Shown here in pieces: positions 16,046 to 25,419 of a stretch of 29,987 nt of DNA. The position numbers and the translations under genes were made by a program. The DNA is taken from positions 1-29,987 of the forward strand of contig CAVPEB010000061.1 of NCBI GenBank assembly GCA_963702765.1. Direction: 5' to 3'. The DNA comes from DATMNR01 sp963702765. GTDB lineage: Bacteria > Chloroflexota > Ktedonobacteria > Ktedonobacterales > Ktedonobacteraceae. The first letter of the stretch is position 1. The number at the start of each line of letters is the position of its first letter. The notes beneath the pieces are model-generated. The model had not been told where the DNA came from. It saw only the letters and a list, made by a program, of their open reading frames with translations, and searched no databases.

Positions 16046-18766
16046 TCATAGGAGGTGATGATCGATTGCAAAGCGCGTTGCAGCAGTGCGCGAGGAAATT
16101 TCTAACTTGTTGTAGATGGAGCGCATGTGAGCGTTGACAGTTCTCGTGCTTATCACTAGCTGTTGTGCAATTTGAGCGTTGGTTTGACCATTGGCTACCA
16201 GGCGTAATACCTCTACTTCACGCACAGTTAATCCCGCGGGATAAGTTGGAGCAGAATGGTCCAGTACGAGTAGGGGCCTTGCCTCTAGATGTTCTTGTGA
16301 AAGATACACCTTGCTGAATTCCTCCAAACTGGCAGCGAGACCTGTTTCGATCGTGAGATCCTTTATTATGGCCAGACACTCTTCATAGTAAGTACGCGCG
16401 CCTGACACGTCACCTTGTATAGCGGCTGTGCTTGCCAGTTTCAAAAGAGATTGGGCTATGAATTGTCGACTCCCTACTTCTCTGAGTAATGCCAGGCTTT
16501 CTTCCAAGAATGATCGAGCTGCTACATATTTTCCTTGCTTTGACATTAACTCTCCCATAAGCATAAGTGCCCGTGCTCTGCCTTGCTTATTACGTATTTC
16601 GCTAAAGTGTGCCAGACTTTCTTCAAGTAGTGGCGTCACATTTGAAAGATTATTCTCAGTCAAAAGCAGGAGTGCTAGCATCAATAATGACCATGCTATA
16701 CCCTCCTTGTTACGCAGTTCTCTGCATTGTTCAAGGCTTTCCTGGAGTTGCAAATGGGCAAGAGAATTTTCCCCATGCGTAAAATTGACTGCTCCCAATG
16801 ACATGAGAGAGTAAGCCAGACCGCCTTTGTCGCCTATTTCCCTATAGAGTGCCACGCTCTCCTCGAGGGCTAAACGTGCAGCAGCATCATTGATTCTTGA
16901 GTTTGCTCCCCCTAAACGATGGTATGCTAGAGCCATGCCTCTCATGTCATCCAATTTCTTGTAGAGCATGAGACTTTCTTTACAAAATGCTTCTGCCTGC
17001 GCATATTCCCCAAACTCTATTGAGAGCCAGCCTGCTCCACTAAGTGCATTGGCCACGGCTGTCATAGAAGCGCTTTCTCTCATCTTCAATGCTTGCTCCA
17101 ACCATTGACGCGCCTCGTGCATGAAGCCACGCACTCCCCAATAACGTACCAGGGTACCACTCGAACGTATAGCCATCTCAGCATCTTGCTTCTTGATGAA
17201 CCAGTTCAAGGTTGCCCGTAAATTATCTTGCTCTAGATCGAGCATATCGAACCATTCTATTTCCTTTGAATCGAATACTGGTGGCGCAGACTTTTCAACG
17301 AATGCTTGGTAGTACCTTGCATAAGCCTCACCAACTACTTCAGCCTTGTCACTTGCGTACAAGCATTCCAGGGCAAATTCACGAATGGTTTCAAGCATAT
17401 ATACGCGTGAATCTCCGTCAGATTGCTGACGCTGTTGGATGAGTTGTTTATCGAGGAGCGAGATGCAGGCATCCAACACATTCAAAGGTTCCTCACCAGA
17501 GGTAAGGATGATGCTTTCGCAGACTGACTCCACTGCTTCAATCGAACAACCACCTACGAAGATAGCCAGTATTTGGAACAGTCGCTGTTCCTCGACATTG
17601 AGCAGGTCATAGCTCCATTTAATTGTGGTGCGTAGAGTCTGCTGCCTTGCTGGTAAATCGCTTGACCCACCCGTCAGTACTTGTAAACGCTGTCCGAGTC
17701 TTGCTAACAATTGTTGTGGAGAGAGCAAGCGCATCCTTGTTGCTGCCAACTCAATCGCCAGTGGCAACCCATCAAGACGAGCGCAAATTTCAGCAACGAT
17801 GCTGGCATTCGCCTCTGTTAGAAGGAAATCGGCATTGACTGCCTGTGTTCGCTGAATAAATAGGTCAATTGCAGCAAACTCAGAAAGAGACCTGGTGTCT
17901 GGTAGCACCTTCAAGTCTGGTATATCCAGGGGTAATACAGGAAATACACGTTCCCGGCGCAGACTCAATGATTCGCGACTAGTCACCAGGAGTTTTAACA
18001 ATGGACAGCTTAGCATCAAATCTTCAAGGAGTGGAGCTGCAGCTACTACTTGCTCGAAGTTATCAAGTACCAATAAAAGTTGCTTTGAGCGAAGGAACTC
18101 TATTAGTATATCCATGTTAGATCTATCACTTGATGCTCTTAAGCCAAACGTTTGCACAATCACCGAGACAACGAGGATTGGATCGCTGATCGGAGCCAGA
18201 GAAACAACATACACCCCATGTGGAAATTCAGGTAGCATTTCGTTAGTAACGTGTATAGCCAGACTTGTTTTACCTACGCCACCAGTACCTACTAGGGTCA
18301 ATAGCTGTATATCACGTTGTTTGAGCAAGGTACATAGGGCAGATACGTCCTGATCGCGACCAATAAGTGGAGAGAGGTATGCTGGGAGATTTGAAGGTCG
18401 AACATGCACACTTTCTGAGTCGAGGGCAGGTCGAGTTGGATGGATTGAGATTTTTTCTGTCTCGCCACTCAATACGAACGCAATTTCATTCAATCGCTCG
18501 AGCGTTAGCGCCTCCGATTTGCCCAGATAGGCACGATGAAGTTTTCCGTTGCGGGTGCGATATGCTTTCCAATATGTACCGCCACGCCTGTTCCCCGCTG
18601 TCTCTTTGCGGGCAGTAAAGGAGCCATACTCACTGCTAAAAGCGAACGTAGGGAAGTTGTTTAGCCAGGCATACCACTCAGGTGTACCTACCTTCAGGCG
18701 ATGTTGTATCCCATTTTTTTGATAGTGTAGGGTGTCAAAGCGTATAAACGGGGTTGAGTGTGCCAT
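16046..18766 (-). CDS. ATPase/TPR/LuxR-type transcriptional regulator (STAND family)
   Basis: Intact 906 aa from ATG 18766 (GAGG just before). N-terminal domain (1-100) with WYAWLNNFPTFAFSSEYGSF then KAYRTRNGKLHRAYLGKSE, found in many Chloroflexota regulators and thought to bind DNA or ligand. LIGRDQDVSAL (135-144) starts an NB-ARC-like ATPase: Walker A VGTGGVGKT (159-167), Walker B-like LLLVLDNFEQV, and the GLPLAIELAATR motif. Residues about 500-830 are TPRs. The C-terminus LTVREVEVLRLVANGQTNAQ, then IAQQLVISTRTVNAHMRSIY, is a LuxR/GerE helix-turn-helix. STAND regulators multimerise on inducer plus ATP and activate transcription. The target is unknown; the GNAT gene follows in the same operon. 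An inverted repeat lies upstream (18804-18843). Confidence 0.92.
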   Translation of the reverse strand: MAHSTPFIRFDTLHYQKNGIQHRLKVGTPEWYAWLNNFPTFAFSSEYGSFTARKETAGNRRGGTYWKAYRTRNGKLHRAYLGKSEALTLERLNEIAFVLSGETEKISIHPTRPALDSESVHVRPSNLPAYLSPLIGRDQDVSALCTLLKQRDIQLLTLVGTGGVGKTSLAIHVTNEMLPEFPHGVYVVSLAPISDPILVVSVIVQTFGLRASSDRSNMDILIEFLRSKQLLLVLDNFEQVVAAAPLLEDLMLSCPLLKLLVTSRESLSLRRERVFPVLPLDIPDLKVLPDTRSLSEFAAIDLFIQRTQAVNADFLLTEANASIVAEICARLDGLPLAIELAATRMRLLSPQQLLARLGQRLQVLTGGSSDLPARQQTLRTTIKWSYDLLNVEEQRLFQILAIFVGGCSIEAVESVCESIILTSGEEPLNVLDACISLLDKQLIQQRQQSDGDSRVYMLETIREFALECLYASDKAEVVGEAYARYYQAFVEKSAPPVFDSKEIEWFDMLDLEQDNLRATLNWFIKKQDAEMAIRSSGTLVRYWGVRGFMHEARQWLEQALKMRESASMTAVANALSGAGWLSIEFGEYAQAEAFCKESLMLYKKLDDMRGMALAYHRLGGANSRINDAAARLALEESVALYREIGDKGGLAYSLMSLGAVNFTHGENSLAHLQLQESLEQCRELRNKEGIAWSLLMLALLLLTENNLSNVTPLLEESLAHFSEIRNKQGRARALMLMGELMSKQGKYVAARSFLEESLALLREVGSRQFIAQSLLKLASTAAIQGDVSGARTYYEECLAIIKDLTIETGLAASLEEFSKVYLSQEHLEARPLLVLDHSAPTYPAGLTVREVEVLRLVANGQTNAQIAQQLVISTRTVNAHMRSIYNKLEISSRTAATRFAIDHHLL

Positions 18767-18803
18767 CTTCCTCGTCAGCCCGATCTATCTATAAGATGTA
18801 AAG

Positions 18804-18843
18804 CAGAATTCCCGAACAGTATACCATATGTTCGGGAATTCTG
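18804..18843. repeat. 15-bp perfect inverted repeat between peptidase and regulator genes
   Basis: CAGAATTCCCGAACA (18804-18818) and TGTTCGGGAATTCTG (18829-18843) are perfect inverted copies with a 10-nt spacer. On the minus strand the spacer and flank hold TATACT and an upstream TTGCAC, which could be a promoter for the regulator. Only TTT follows the stem, so it is a weak terminator at best for the peptidase gene ending at 18879. It could be an operator (dyad) for the regulator itself. Confidence 0.6.
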
Positions 18844-18878
18844 TGCAAAAGGCGTTAAGCAAATTATGATGTTTCGGG

Positions 18879-20798
18879 TCATACATACCGTTCGAGCCAG
18901 TATAATATGCGCTCTTCGCAGTCTTTACGATGTTCGCGTTCGGTTAAGCCGTGACCCTCACGCGGGTAAATCACGAACTCAACCGGGACATTTCGTTCGC
19001 GCAATGCGCGATAGAAGGCATGTGACTGGTTGATGGGGACATCATGATCTTCTTCGCCATGGATAATCAGTGTAGGTGTTTGGACTCGTGCTGCATAGGT
19101 TATGGCCGAACGCTCGCGATAAAGTTCAGGGTGTTCGAGAGGATTGCCGCCCAGGAAGCGCATATCCCAATCAAAGATCCTTGATTGTGCGTGAAAGCTA
19201 TGGAAGTCAGAAACACCGGCTGACATTATCGCAGCTTTGAAGCGGGTCGTCTGCGTGATAGCCCAGGCAGACATGAAACCTCCATAACTTCCTCCACCGA
19301 TTGCAACCCTATTACCATCAACAAGACCATGCTTGACTAAGTAATCAACGCCGTCGAGGAGATCCTGGAGGTCTTTGCCGCCCATATCGTACATCACAGC
19401 GTCAGCAAAAGATACGCCGCGTCCCCAACTGCCACGAATATTGGCTCTCAGCACAGCATAACCAGCCGATGCCAGTGTTTGGGTCCAGGTACTTCCAAAA
19501 TCGTCGAGGTATGCCCAGGAAGGGCCACCATGCACATAGACGACCAACGGGGGTGGTGTATCGCTTGTGTACTCAAAGGGTAGCGTAAAGAGTGCGTCAA
19601 TACGCCAGCCATCTGAACTCGTATAGCTGATACGTTCGCTTGAAGAGAGCGCAAACGTTTCCTCAGCAATAGGATTAAGTCGTGTGAGTCGTTTCAGCTT
19701 GATGTCAGTGCTCGCATCCCCATCGATAATCTCACCGAACCACACATCATAAGGATGCTGTTGAGTAGTATGAGTGGTAGCAAAACCGCGTAGATCAGCG
19801 GTTGTTGAAAGACGAGGCCAAAAATTTGACATCACGAAATCTTTTATAAGCGGTGTTATTGTGCCATCGCTTTCGTTGAGAATGCCGATCTGTTGTGTAA
19901 GGCCATCCCAACCCGTATAAAGCATTCGCTGTCCATCAGGAAACCAGCGACACCAGGCAGGGCTAAACGAGATACCAGGTGTCAGGTTACGGGGTTCAGC
20001 GTTATTCTCGGTTAAGGAAAGTATGAAAACATCTCCACCACCCTGGCATGGATCGCTCCATTCACCAGACATAAATGCCAGGCGCGAGCTATCGGGTGAC
20101 CAGGTAAGGGCACTGGCCTGACGTGTCAGGTTGGTTAGCTGGCGAACGTCTCCACCACCAGCGGGAACCATGCCGATCTGTCCGCGATACCAGTCTGTGT
20201 CATCGGATCCTGTGGAGTAATAGAGAGCAAAGTGCTGGCTATCAGGCGACCATGCATATTCCCAGACAGTTAATCCATCAGGTGTGACGGGTTCTGGGAT
20301 GTCATAATCTGGCCGGATCGTCCAAAGGCGTTGATGGCGATTAGGAGCCATGACAAGAGGATCGCTTTTTGGTTCTTCGCCATCTCGTGAAAGGAATGCG
20401 ATTCGTTGTCCATCAGGCGACCACTCCAGATCGCTTACTCCATCTGGCATTGTGCAGACCTGCCTTGTCTCACCATCTTTGAGTGACATCAAATAGAGTT
20501 GCGCTTTGCCTTGCTTCCCCTCTATCTTTATTTTTGAGATAAAGGCTATGTGCTGGTTATCTGGTGACCAGCGCGGACAGATATCATTTCCTGGGCCTTT
20601 CGTCAGAGGCCTCGGTTCACCTCCATGTGTATCAACGACCCAGATACGTCCTTGCCGTTTGGGCAGATCAGAGACTGGTTCCATCAATACATATGCGACA
20701 TGTTGACCATCGGGTGAAATTTGAGCATCTGTTGGTAAACGAAGCGTTTCCATCATGCCTGGAGTCACAGGAACGCGGGTTTGTTGATCGTTTTTCAT
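18879..20798 (-). CDS. S9 family prolyl oligopeptidase / acylaminoacyl peptidase
   Basis: Intact 639 aa from ATG 20798 with AAAGG 7 nt upstream; no signal peptide, so cytoplasmic. Residues about 20-370 are a TolB/WD40-like beta-propeller with repeated W.SPD...AF/AYxS units (e.g. WSPDSQHFALYY, SPDGQHVAYV). Residues about 400-639 are the alpha/beta-hydrolase. The oxyanion loop HGGPSW is present, nucleophile Ser504 lies in GGSYGGF, with Asp584 in HGEEDHDVP and His616 in REGHGL. The family removes or cleaves short peptides or acylated N-terminal residues. Its stop is about 110 nt before the regulator start. A defective copy of its 5' end lies at 29.84-29.98 kb. Confidence 0.93.
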   Translation of the reverse strand: MKNDQQTRVPVTPGMMETLRLPTDAQISPDGQHVAYVLMEPVSDLPKRQGRIWVVDTHGGEPRPLTKGPGNDICPRWSPDNQHIAFISKIKIEGKQGKAQLYLMSLKDGETRQVCTMPDGVSDLEWSPDGQRIAFLSRDGEEPKSDPLVMAPNRHQRLWTIRPDYDIPEPVTPDGLTVWEYAWSPDSQHFALYYSTGSDDTDWYRGQIGMVPAGGGDVRQLTNLTRQASALTWSPDSSRLAFMSGEWSDPCQGGGDVFILSLTENNAEPRNLTPGISFSPAWCRWFPDGQRMLYTGWDGLTQQIGILNESDGTITPLIKDFVMSNFWPRLSTTADLRGFATTHTTQQHPYDVWFGEIIDGDASTDIKLKRLTRLNPIAEETFALSSSERISYTSSDGWRIDALFTLPFEYTSDTPPPLVVYVHGGPSWAYLDDFGSTWTQTLASAGYAVLRANIRGSWGRGVSFADAVMYDMGGKDLQDLLDGVDYLVKHGLVDGNRVAIGGGSYGGFMSAWAITQTTRFKAAIMSAGVSDFHSFHAQSRIFDWDMRFLGGNPLEHPELYRERSAITYAARVQTPTLIIHGEEDHDVPINQSHAFYRALRERNVPVEFVIYPREGHGLTEREHRKDCEERILYWLERYV

Positions 20799-21145
20799 AA
20801 CTGGCCTTTCGCTGAGTGGAAAAGTAAAAAATAGTAAGGTTGTGGCTTAATTATACCAGCCTGCTGAAACAGGTGCATAGCGTGTTGGTCTACAGCATTG
20901 GCAAGTGTAAGTGAATACGAGAAGCAATTCTGTTCTACACCAGGAAAGAGTATGGATACGTGGGGAGTCAATGCAGAACATAACAATGGTGGTGCATTGG
21001 AAAATTTCAAGTTTTTGAAGTCTCGTAGTTCGTAACGCTTGCCGTAACGTTCTCGTCACGGGTATATGGTACGATGTTATCAAGGGAAAACCATTACCCA
21101 GAGACATGCTATTTCTAAACCAGAGGTTTTCGCAGGAGGATCTCT
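20799..21145. other. Intergenic region between the divergent peptidase and membrane-protein cluster
   Basis: This 347-bp gap holds the peptidase promoter on the minus strand (20799-20860; a copy of it is at 29934-29987) and the promoter of the A-D cluster at about 21032-21075 on the plus strand. I see no coding frame worth calling. Confidence 0.5.
21032..21075 (+). promoter_or_regulatory. GTAACG direct-repeat promoter, site 1 (upstream of A)
   Basis: GTAACG at 21032-21037 and 21044-21049 (12-bp period) are followed by TATATGGTACGAT, with TACGAT at 21070-21075 as the -10 box. The second repeat sits where the -35 box should be. The gene A start is 71 nt further on. Same layout at three other places in the window. 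Confidence 0.55.
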
Positions 21146-22499
21146 ATGAACCATTCGACTGCTTCGGCACAAGCTAGAATGAGCGAGCAGAAACAACGTG
21201 CTGCGAATACGCGCCTGTCAGGGCGTTGGCTCATCGTGGCTCGAGTTATCTGGATCGTCCTGGTAATCTTCTTGCTGAGTGTCTTCATCGCCAGTCTGCC
21301 GGCAAGTTTCGCAACCTTATTCCAACCCTGCACTGCTGCGTGGTGTGCTAATGGTAATGAGCAGTTGACCGTGAGTGAGATGCATGCGCTCACACAATAT
21401 GGGCTTTCTCTCAATGCCTATGCGTGGTCATGGCTCATCATCAATGGGGGGCACGGCCCTCGTCTGGTTTATGGTGGGTGGCCTCCTCTTCTGGCGTAAA
21501 TCTGATGACTGGATGGCTCTCCTGGTTGCACTCATGCTCATAAGTTCTGGCGTGAATGCGACAAACAACTTGCTTTATAGCTCGTCTGTGTGGCGCATTC
21601 CAGAGAATGGAGTGCAACTTATCGTAGGCCTGACTATCCTGTTCACCCTCGCCCTCTTTCCCAATGGGCGGTTCGTGCCGCGCTGGGCTGTCTGGATCAC
21701 GCTCATTAATCCTGCGTATTTCGCTGTCTACCTGCTGTTCCTGCGCCCTTGGCACATACCAGGCTGGGCTTTGTTTAACAACCCGCTCAATGCGGTTGCC
21801 TGGTTCGGCTGCTGGATAATCCTCTCACTGGCACAACTCTACCGTTACTTCCGGGTGTCCAACGCGATCGAGCGACAGCAGACCAAATGGGTAGCCTTTA
21901 GCTTCTTTGTGGTTCTGGTCGGGGGTTTCGTATCACTGATAACCATTCCTAGTCCAATGTCCATCCAAAATAATGGCCTTCTCTATGTTCTCATTACCAA
22001 TGATTTTTCCTTCATTAATCTACTCATTCCCATCTCGCTTGGCCTGGCCATGTTCCGCTACCGACTTTGGGATATAGACATTCTCATTAATCGCACGCTG
22101 GTCTATGTCAGCCTGACCGCATTGCTAGCTCTGCTCTACTTCGGCCTCATTTTTGCCTTGCAATCCTTGTTCCAGGGGATGTTTCGCCAGAATAACTCCG
22201 TCGCCATCGTGGTGTCGACCCTCGTTATTGCTGCGCTATTCCAGCCTTTACGCCATCGTCTTCAGCGGTTTATCGATCGTCGTTTCTATCGCAGCAAGTA
22301 TGATGCAGCCAAAACATTGGAAGCGTTCAGTGCAACACTGCGGAATGAGGTAGAATTGAACCAGTTGCGTGAGCATTTGCTCAACGTGGTGCAGGAGACT
22401 ATGCAGCCAGCGCATGTCGCTATGGTTGCGCTCACCTGAGCGACATTCGGAGGAACCACGCCACCTTGAAAAGCCATTACGTTGGAAGAGGGTTTTTGA
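21146..22499 (+). pseudogene. Membrane protein A of the tandem kinase-less sensor-like family, frameshifted
   Basis: ATG 21146 with AGGAGG upstream. Parts: RLSGRWLIVARVIWIVL head, a TM helix, then a loop with two Cys, and WLIINGG, where an extra G in a G6 run (21446-21451) shifts the frame. It continues GTALVWFMVGGLLFWRKSDD, FPNGRFVPRWAVWI and RQQTKWVAF, then RLWDIDILINRTLVY and the tail RRFYRSKYDAAKTLEAF and LLNVVQETMQPAH. Small indels near 22421 and 22473 break the last 25 residues; by comparison with B it should end at TGA 22497-22499. About seven membrane spans. The family resembles the input half of Chloroflexota sensor kinases but has no HisKA/HATPase domain. Function unknown. Confidence 0.65.
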
Positions 22500-22515
22500 A
22501 GTTTGTGCACAGTTC

Positions 22516-22567
22516 GTAACGCTTTCTGTAACGTTTTTGAGACGCTCGCAAAGTAATATGGTAATAT
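22516..22567 (+). promoter_or_regulatory. GTAACG direct-repeat promoter, site 2 (upstream of B)
   Basis: GTAACG at 22516-22521 and 22528-22533, 12-bp period, then TAATAT at 22554-22559, the same 26-nt offset as site 1, and ATATGGTAATAT slightly further on. The sequence from the end of gene A through this site is nearly repeated after gene B. Confidence 0.55.
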
Positions 22568-22631
22568 ACGGAGGCTGAGTCCTTCTTTGGCAGGTGAAAG
22601 CCTGACCCAACGACTCAACAGGAGCAGATCT

Positions 22632-23897
22632 ATGCACGAACCCTACAGATTGGCAGAGAAAGTGGCAAGCCCGAGCGCGACGCGACGGGTGGCCCTGGTG
22701 GCCTGGGGCATGAGCGTATGTTTGATTCTCTCGGCGACTGTTATCTGGTTTCTGGAGGGGGACAAGCAGTTGCAATACGCTCAAATCATCAGCACGGGCA
22801 TCGCTTTCGGCTCTTTTGGCATCGTCGGCGCTTTGATTATCTGGCAACGCCCAAGGAACACGATTGGCTGGATTTGTCTCACTGTTGGCATTGGGACAGG
22901 GATTACTGATTTCAGTGGAGCATACACGGCATATGGTACGGTGAAAGGGTACATGCCGCTGCCAGGAACTGAGGTATTCAACTGGCTGGGAAATATCGTC
23001 TGGCCATTTAATCTAGTCTTGATCCTGGTATTTCTGCCACTTCTTTTCCCCGATGGTCACCCGCTTACACCGACGATGGCGCATCGTAGGTTGGCTGGCA
23101 GCAGTGCTGCTGCTGCTTCACATGCTGGTGAATGGTCTGTCTGTTGTCCTGGTGGGCGTGTTTGGGAAAGACTTTCCCGCCGATTTCTGGAGATGCTCTG
23201 GACATCAATCTCAATCTCTTAGCATTGCCTCTTGCTCTGGCTGCAATTGCTTCACTGATCTTGCGCTTCATCCGCGCGCGGGAACGCGAGCGCCAGCAGA
23301 TCAAGTGGTTAACGTACGGGGCTGTCATGATGCTTGTGCTGCTCATCGGCGGTTATTTTGTCTGGCAAGATCCGAATAGTGCGGCCTTTGGTGTGACCTT
23401 TGATCTCGCTATTATGTTGCTTCCACTTAGCATTGGGATTTCCATCCTGCGTAATCAACTCTACGATATCGACCGCCTGATCAATCGCACTGCTGGTTTA
23501 CGGCTTGTTAATTGTGATCCTGCTGCTCACCTATCTCCTGCTCGTATTCGCTGGACAGCACCTGCTGGTCGGTCTACTCGGGCAGAGCAACGGTGTTGTC
23601 CTTGTGGCCTCGACTCTGGCGATTGCAGCTCTCTTCCAACCATTGCGCCGTCGTATTCAGGCTATAATTGACCGTCGTTTCTATCGAAGTAAGTATGACA
23701 GTGCCAAAACGTTAGAGGCATTCAGCGCTACATTACGCAACGAAGTGGATTTGAGCCAGTTGCGTGAGCATTTGCTCATTGTCGTGCAGGAGACGATGCA
23801 GCCAGCACATGTCTCACTGTGGTTGCGATCGCCCGGGCGACATACCGAGGAACCTTTCCGCCTTGAAAAGCCCAATACGTTGGAAGAGGGTTTTTGA
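22632..23897 (+). pseudogene. Membrane protein B, divergent N-terminus, three frameshifts
   Basis: ATG 22632 with AGGAG 8 nt upstream. The N-terminal half (VALVAWGMSVCLILSATVIW, GIAFGSFGIVGALIIWQRPR, NTIGWICLTVGIGTGITDFS) differs from A, C and D. Frames change near 23060-23085 (FPDGHPL to RRWRIVGWLAAVLLLLHMLV), near 23185 (to ALDINLNLLALPLALAAIAS) and near 23500 (RLINRT to LIVILLLTYLLLVFAGQHLL). The C-terminal block RRFYRSKYDSAKTLEAF...QETMQPAHVSLWLRSPG is almost the same as in A, and the stop is TGA 23895-23897 after EKPNTLEEGF. About eight membrane spans, no kinase domain. Confidence 0.6.
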
Positions 23898-23913
23898 AGT
23901 TTGGGCATAGTTC

Positions 23914-23957
23914 GTAACGCTTTCTGTAACGTTTTTGAGACGCACCTATGGTACAAT
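23914..23957 (+). promoter_or_regulatory. GTAACG direct-repeat promoter, site 3 (upstream of C)
   Basis: GTAACG at 23914-23919 and 23926-23931, 12-bp period, followed by CCTATGGTACAAT with TACAAT at 23952-23957, exactly the 26-nt offset of site 1. The -10 is near-consensus. Gene C starts at GTG 24024. Confidence 0.6.
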
Positions 23958-24023
23958 CATGGTGGTTCTATGAGTTGCCATCGATTACTCTATCACTCGT
24001 AAACGGGGAATAGGAATTTATCC

Positions 24024-25419
24024 GTGGAACTATCTGATTCAGCATCCGTGAACAGCAAAAACCAGCGTACACCTGGCGAGACAAATACACGCCTGTCCGG
24101 TCGCTGGTTAATCCTTGCACGTGCCACGTGGATTATCCTTGTCGCATTTGCTTTTGTGTTGCTTGTAGTTAGTCTCCCACAAATTCCGGCTTTTTTCGCG
24201 CATTTCCAGCAGCCTTGTATCGGTAAAATCTGCGAGCAAAATAATGGACAGCTTTCACATTCTGCACTGCAAGCGCTTGTAAAGTTCGGTATCAGCCCTC
24301 TACTGTTTACCATCTTCGCTTTCGCTACAGTCTTTCTCATTCCTGCTGTGGTCTGGATGCTAGTCGGCGTGATCCTGGTATGGCGCAAATCTGATGATTG
24401 GATGGTGCTGCTGGCCTCACTTCTGCTTATATTCTGGGGAGTGAGCTTTGCAACTGGGTTAGGCAATTTCCTGCCATCTTCTCAGAGATGGCAATGGTCA
24501 TATTCGCTCCTGCAAACCCTCGCCCAGGCCTTGTTTTTCTTGCTATTTTGCCTCTTTCCTAATGGTCGCTTTGTGCCCCGATGGGCTGTGAGTCTGGCCA
24601 TCGTAGGGATTTCTAATTGCCCCTTTTAATGGTTTCCAAGGACTCCTTCCCTCGATTAACTGGTTTTTCTCGGGTCCTTTTTTCTATCTCTTAATCGCCG
24701 CTGTGCTTGGTACCCAGATTTATCGCTACACGCGTGTATCCACACACCTGCAACGCCAGCAGACCAAATGGCTGATTTTCGGCGTGTCGATGGTTTTTCT
24801 TATCAATATAGTAGGCGTCAAAGTTCTGGATAGTATCTTTCCCTGGTTGACTCAGCCAGGCTCATTTGCTGCTGATTTTTTTAACACTGTTCTCTGGGCA
24901 CTGCTTTTCATGAGCATTCCTATCTCCATTGGCATAGCGATGCTACGCTACCGACTGTGGGATATCGATATCCTCATCAATCGCACGCTGGTCTATGGCT
25001 GCCTGACCGCTCTACTAGCTCTGCTCTACTTTGGCCTCATTTTTGCCTTGCAATCGCTGTTCCAGGGGATGTTCCACCAGAATAACGCTGTCGCTATTGT
25101 TATCTCGACCCTCGTTATTGCTGTGCTATTCCAGCCTTTGCGCCATCGCATTCAACGGTTTATTGATCGTCGCTTCTATCGCAGCAAGTATGACGCGGCC
25201 AAAACGTTGGAGGCGTTCAGCGCAACGTTACGCAATGAGGTGGACTTGAGTGAGTTACGTGTACATCTGCTCAATGTCGTGCAGGAGACGATGCAGCCCA
25301 GTCACGTCTCACTATGGTTGCGCTCGCCACAAAAGCAGGAACGGGGGCCAGAGATCAGCATTGCCGCACCGCTGGCATTCGATGATGGCCAGACACGGGC
25401 AGATGGAGCCCAACTATGA
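24024..25419 (+). pseudogene. Membrane protein C, one frameshift
   Basis: Start GTG 24024 with AGGA about 10 nt upstream. RLSGRWLILARATWIILVAF, a Cys-containing outer loop, FLIPAVVWMLVGVILVWRKS, and FPNGRFVPRWAVSLAIVGIS are in the first frame. A one-base lesion near 24612-24616 (TCTAATTGCC) shifts to IAPFNGFQGLLPSINWFFSG, then RQQTKWLIFGVSMV, RLWDIDILINRTLVYGCL and the tail RRFYRSKYDAAKTLEAF...QETMQPSHVSLWLRSPQ. The end, TGA 25417-25419, overlaps the ATG of D. About seven membrane spans. The frameshift is the only defect, so C may be functional if it is a sequencing error. Confidence 0.65.

Noticed and set aside
17212..18618. Several plus-strand open frames opposite the LuxR-type regulator
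   Set aside because: The minus-strand gene is intact with Walker A, TPR and helix-turn-helix motifs; the plus frames have no family resemblance.
22248..22847. 199-aa minus-strand frame across the A/B junction
   Set aside because: It spans the end of A, the repeat promoter and the start of B in antisense, and reads as low-quality sequence with many Arg, Cys and Ser.
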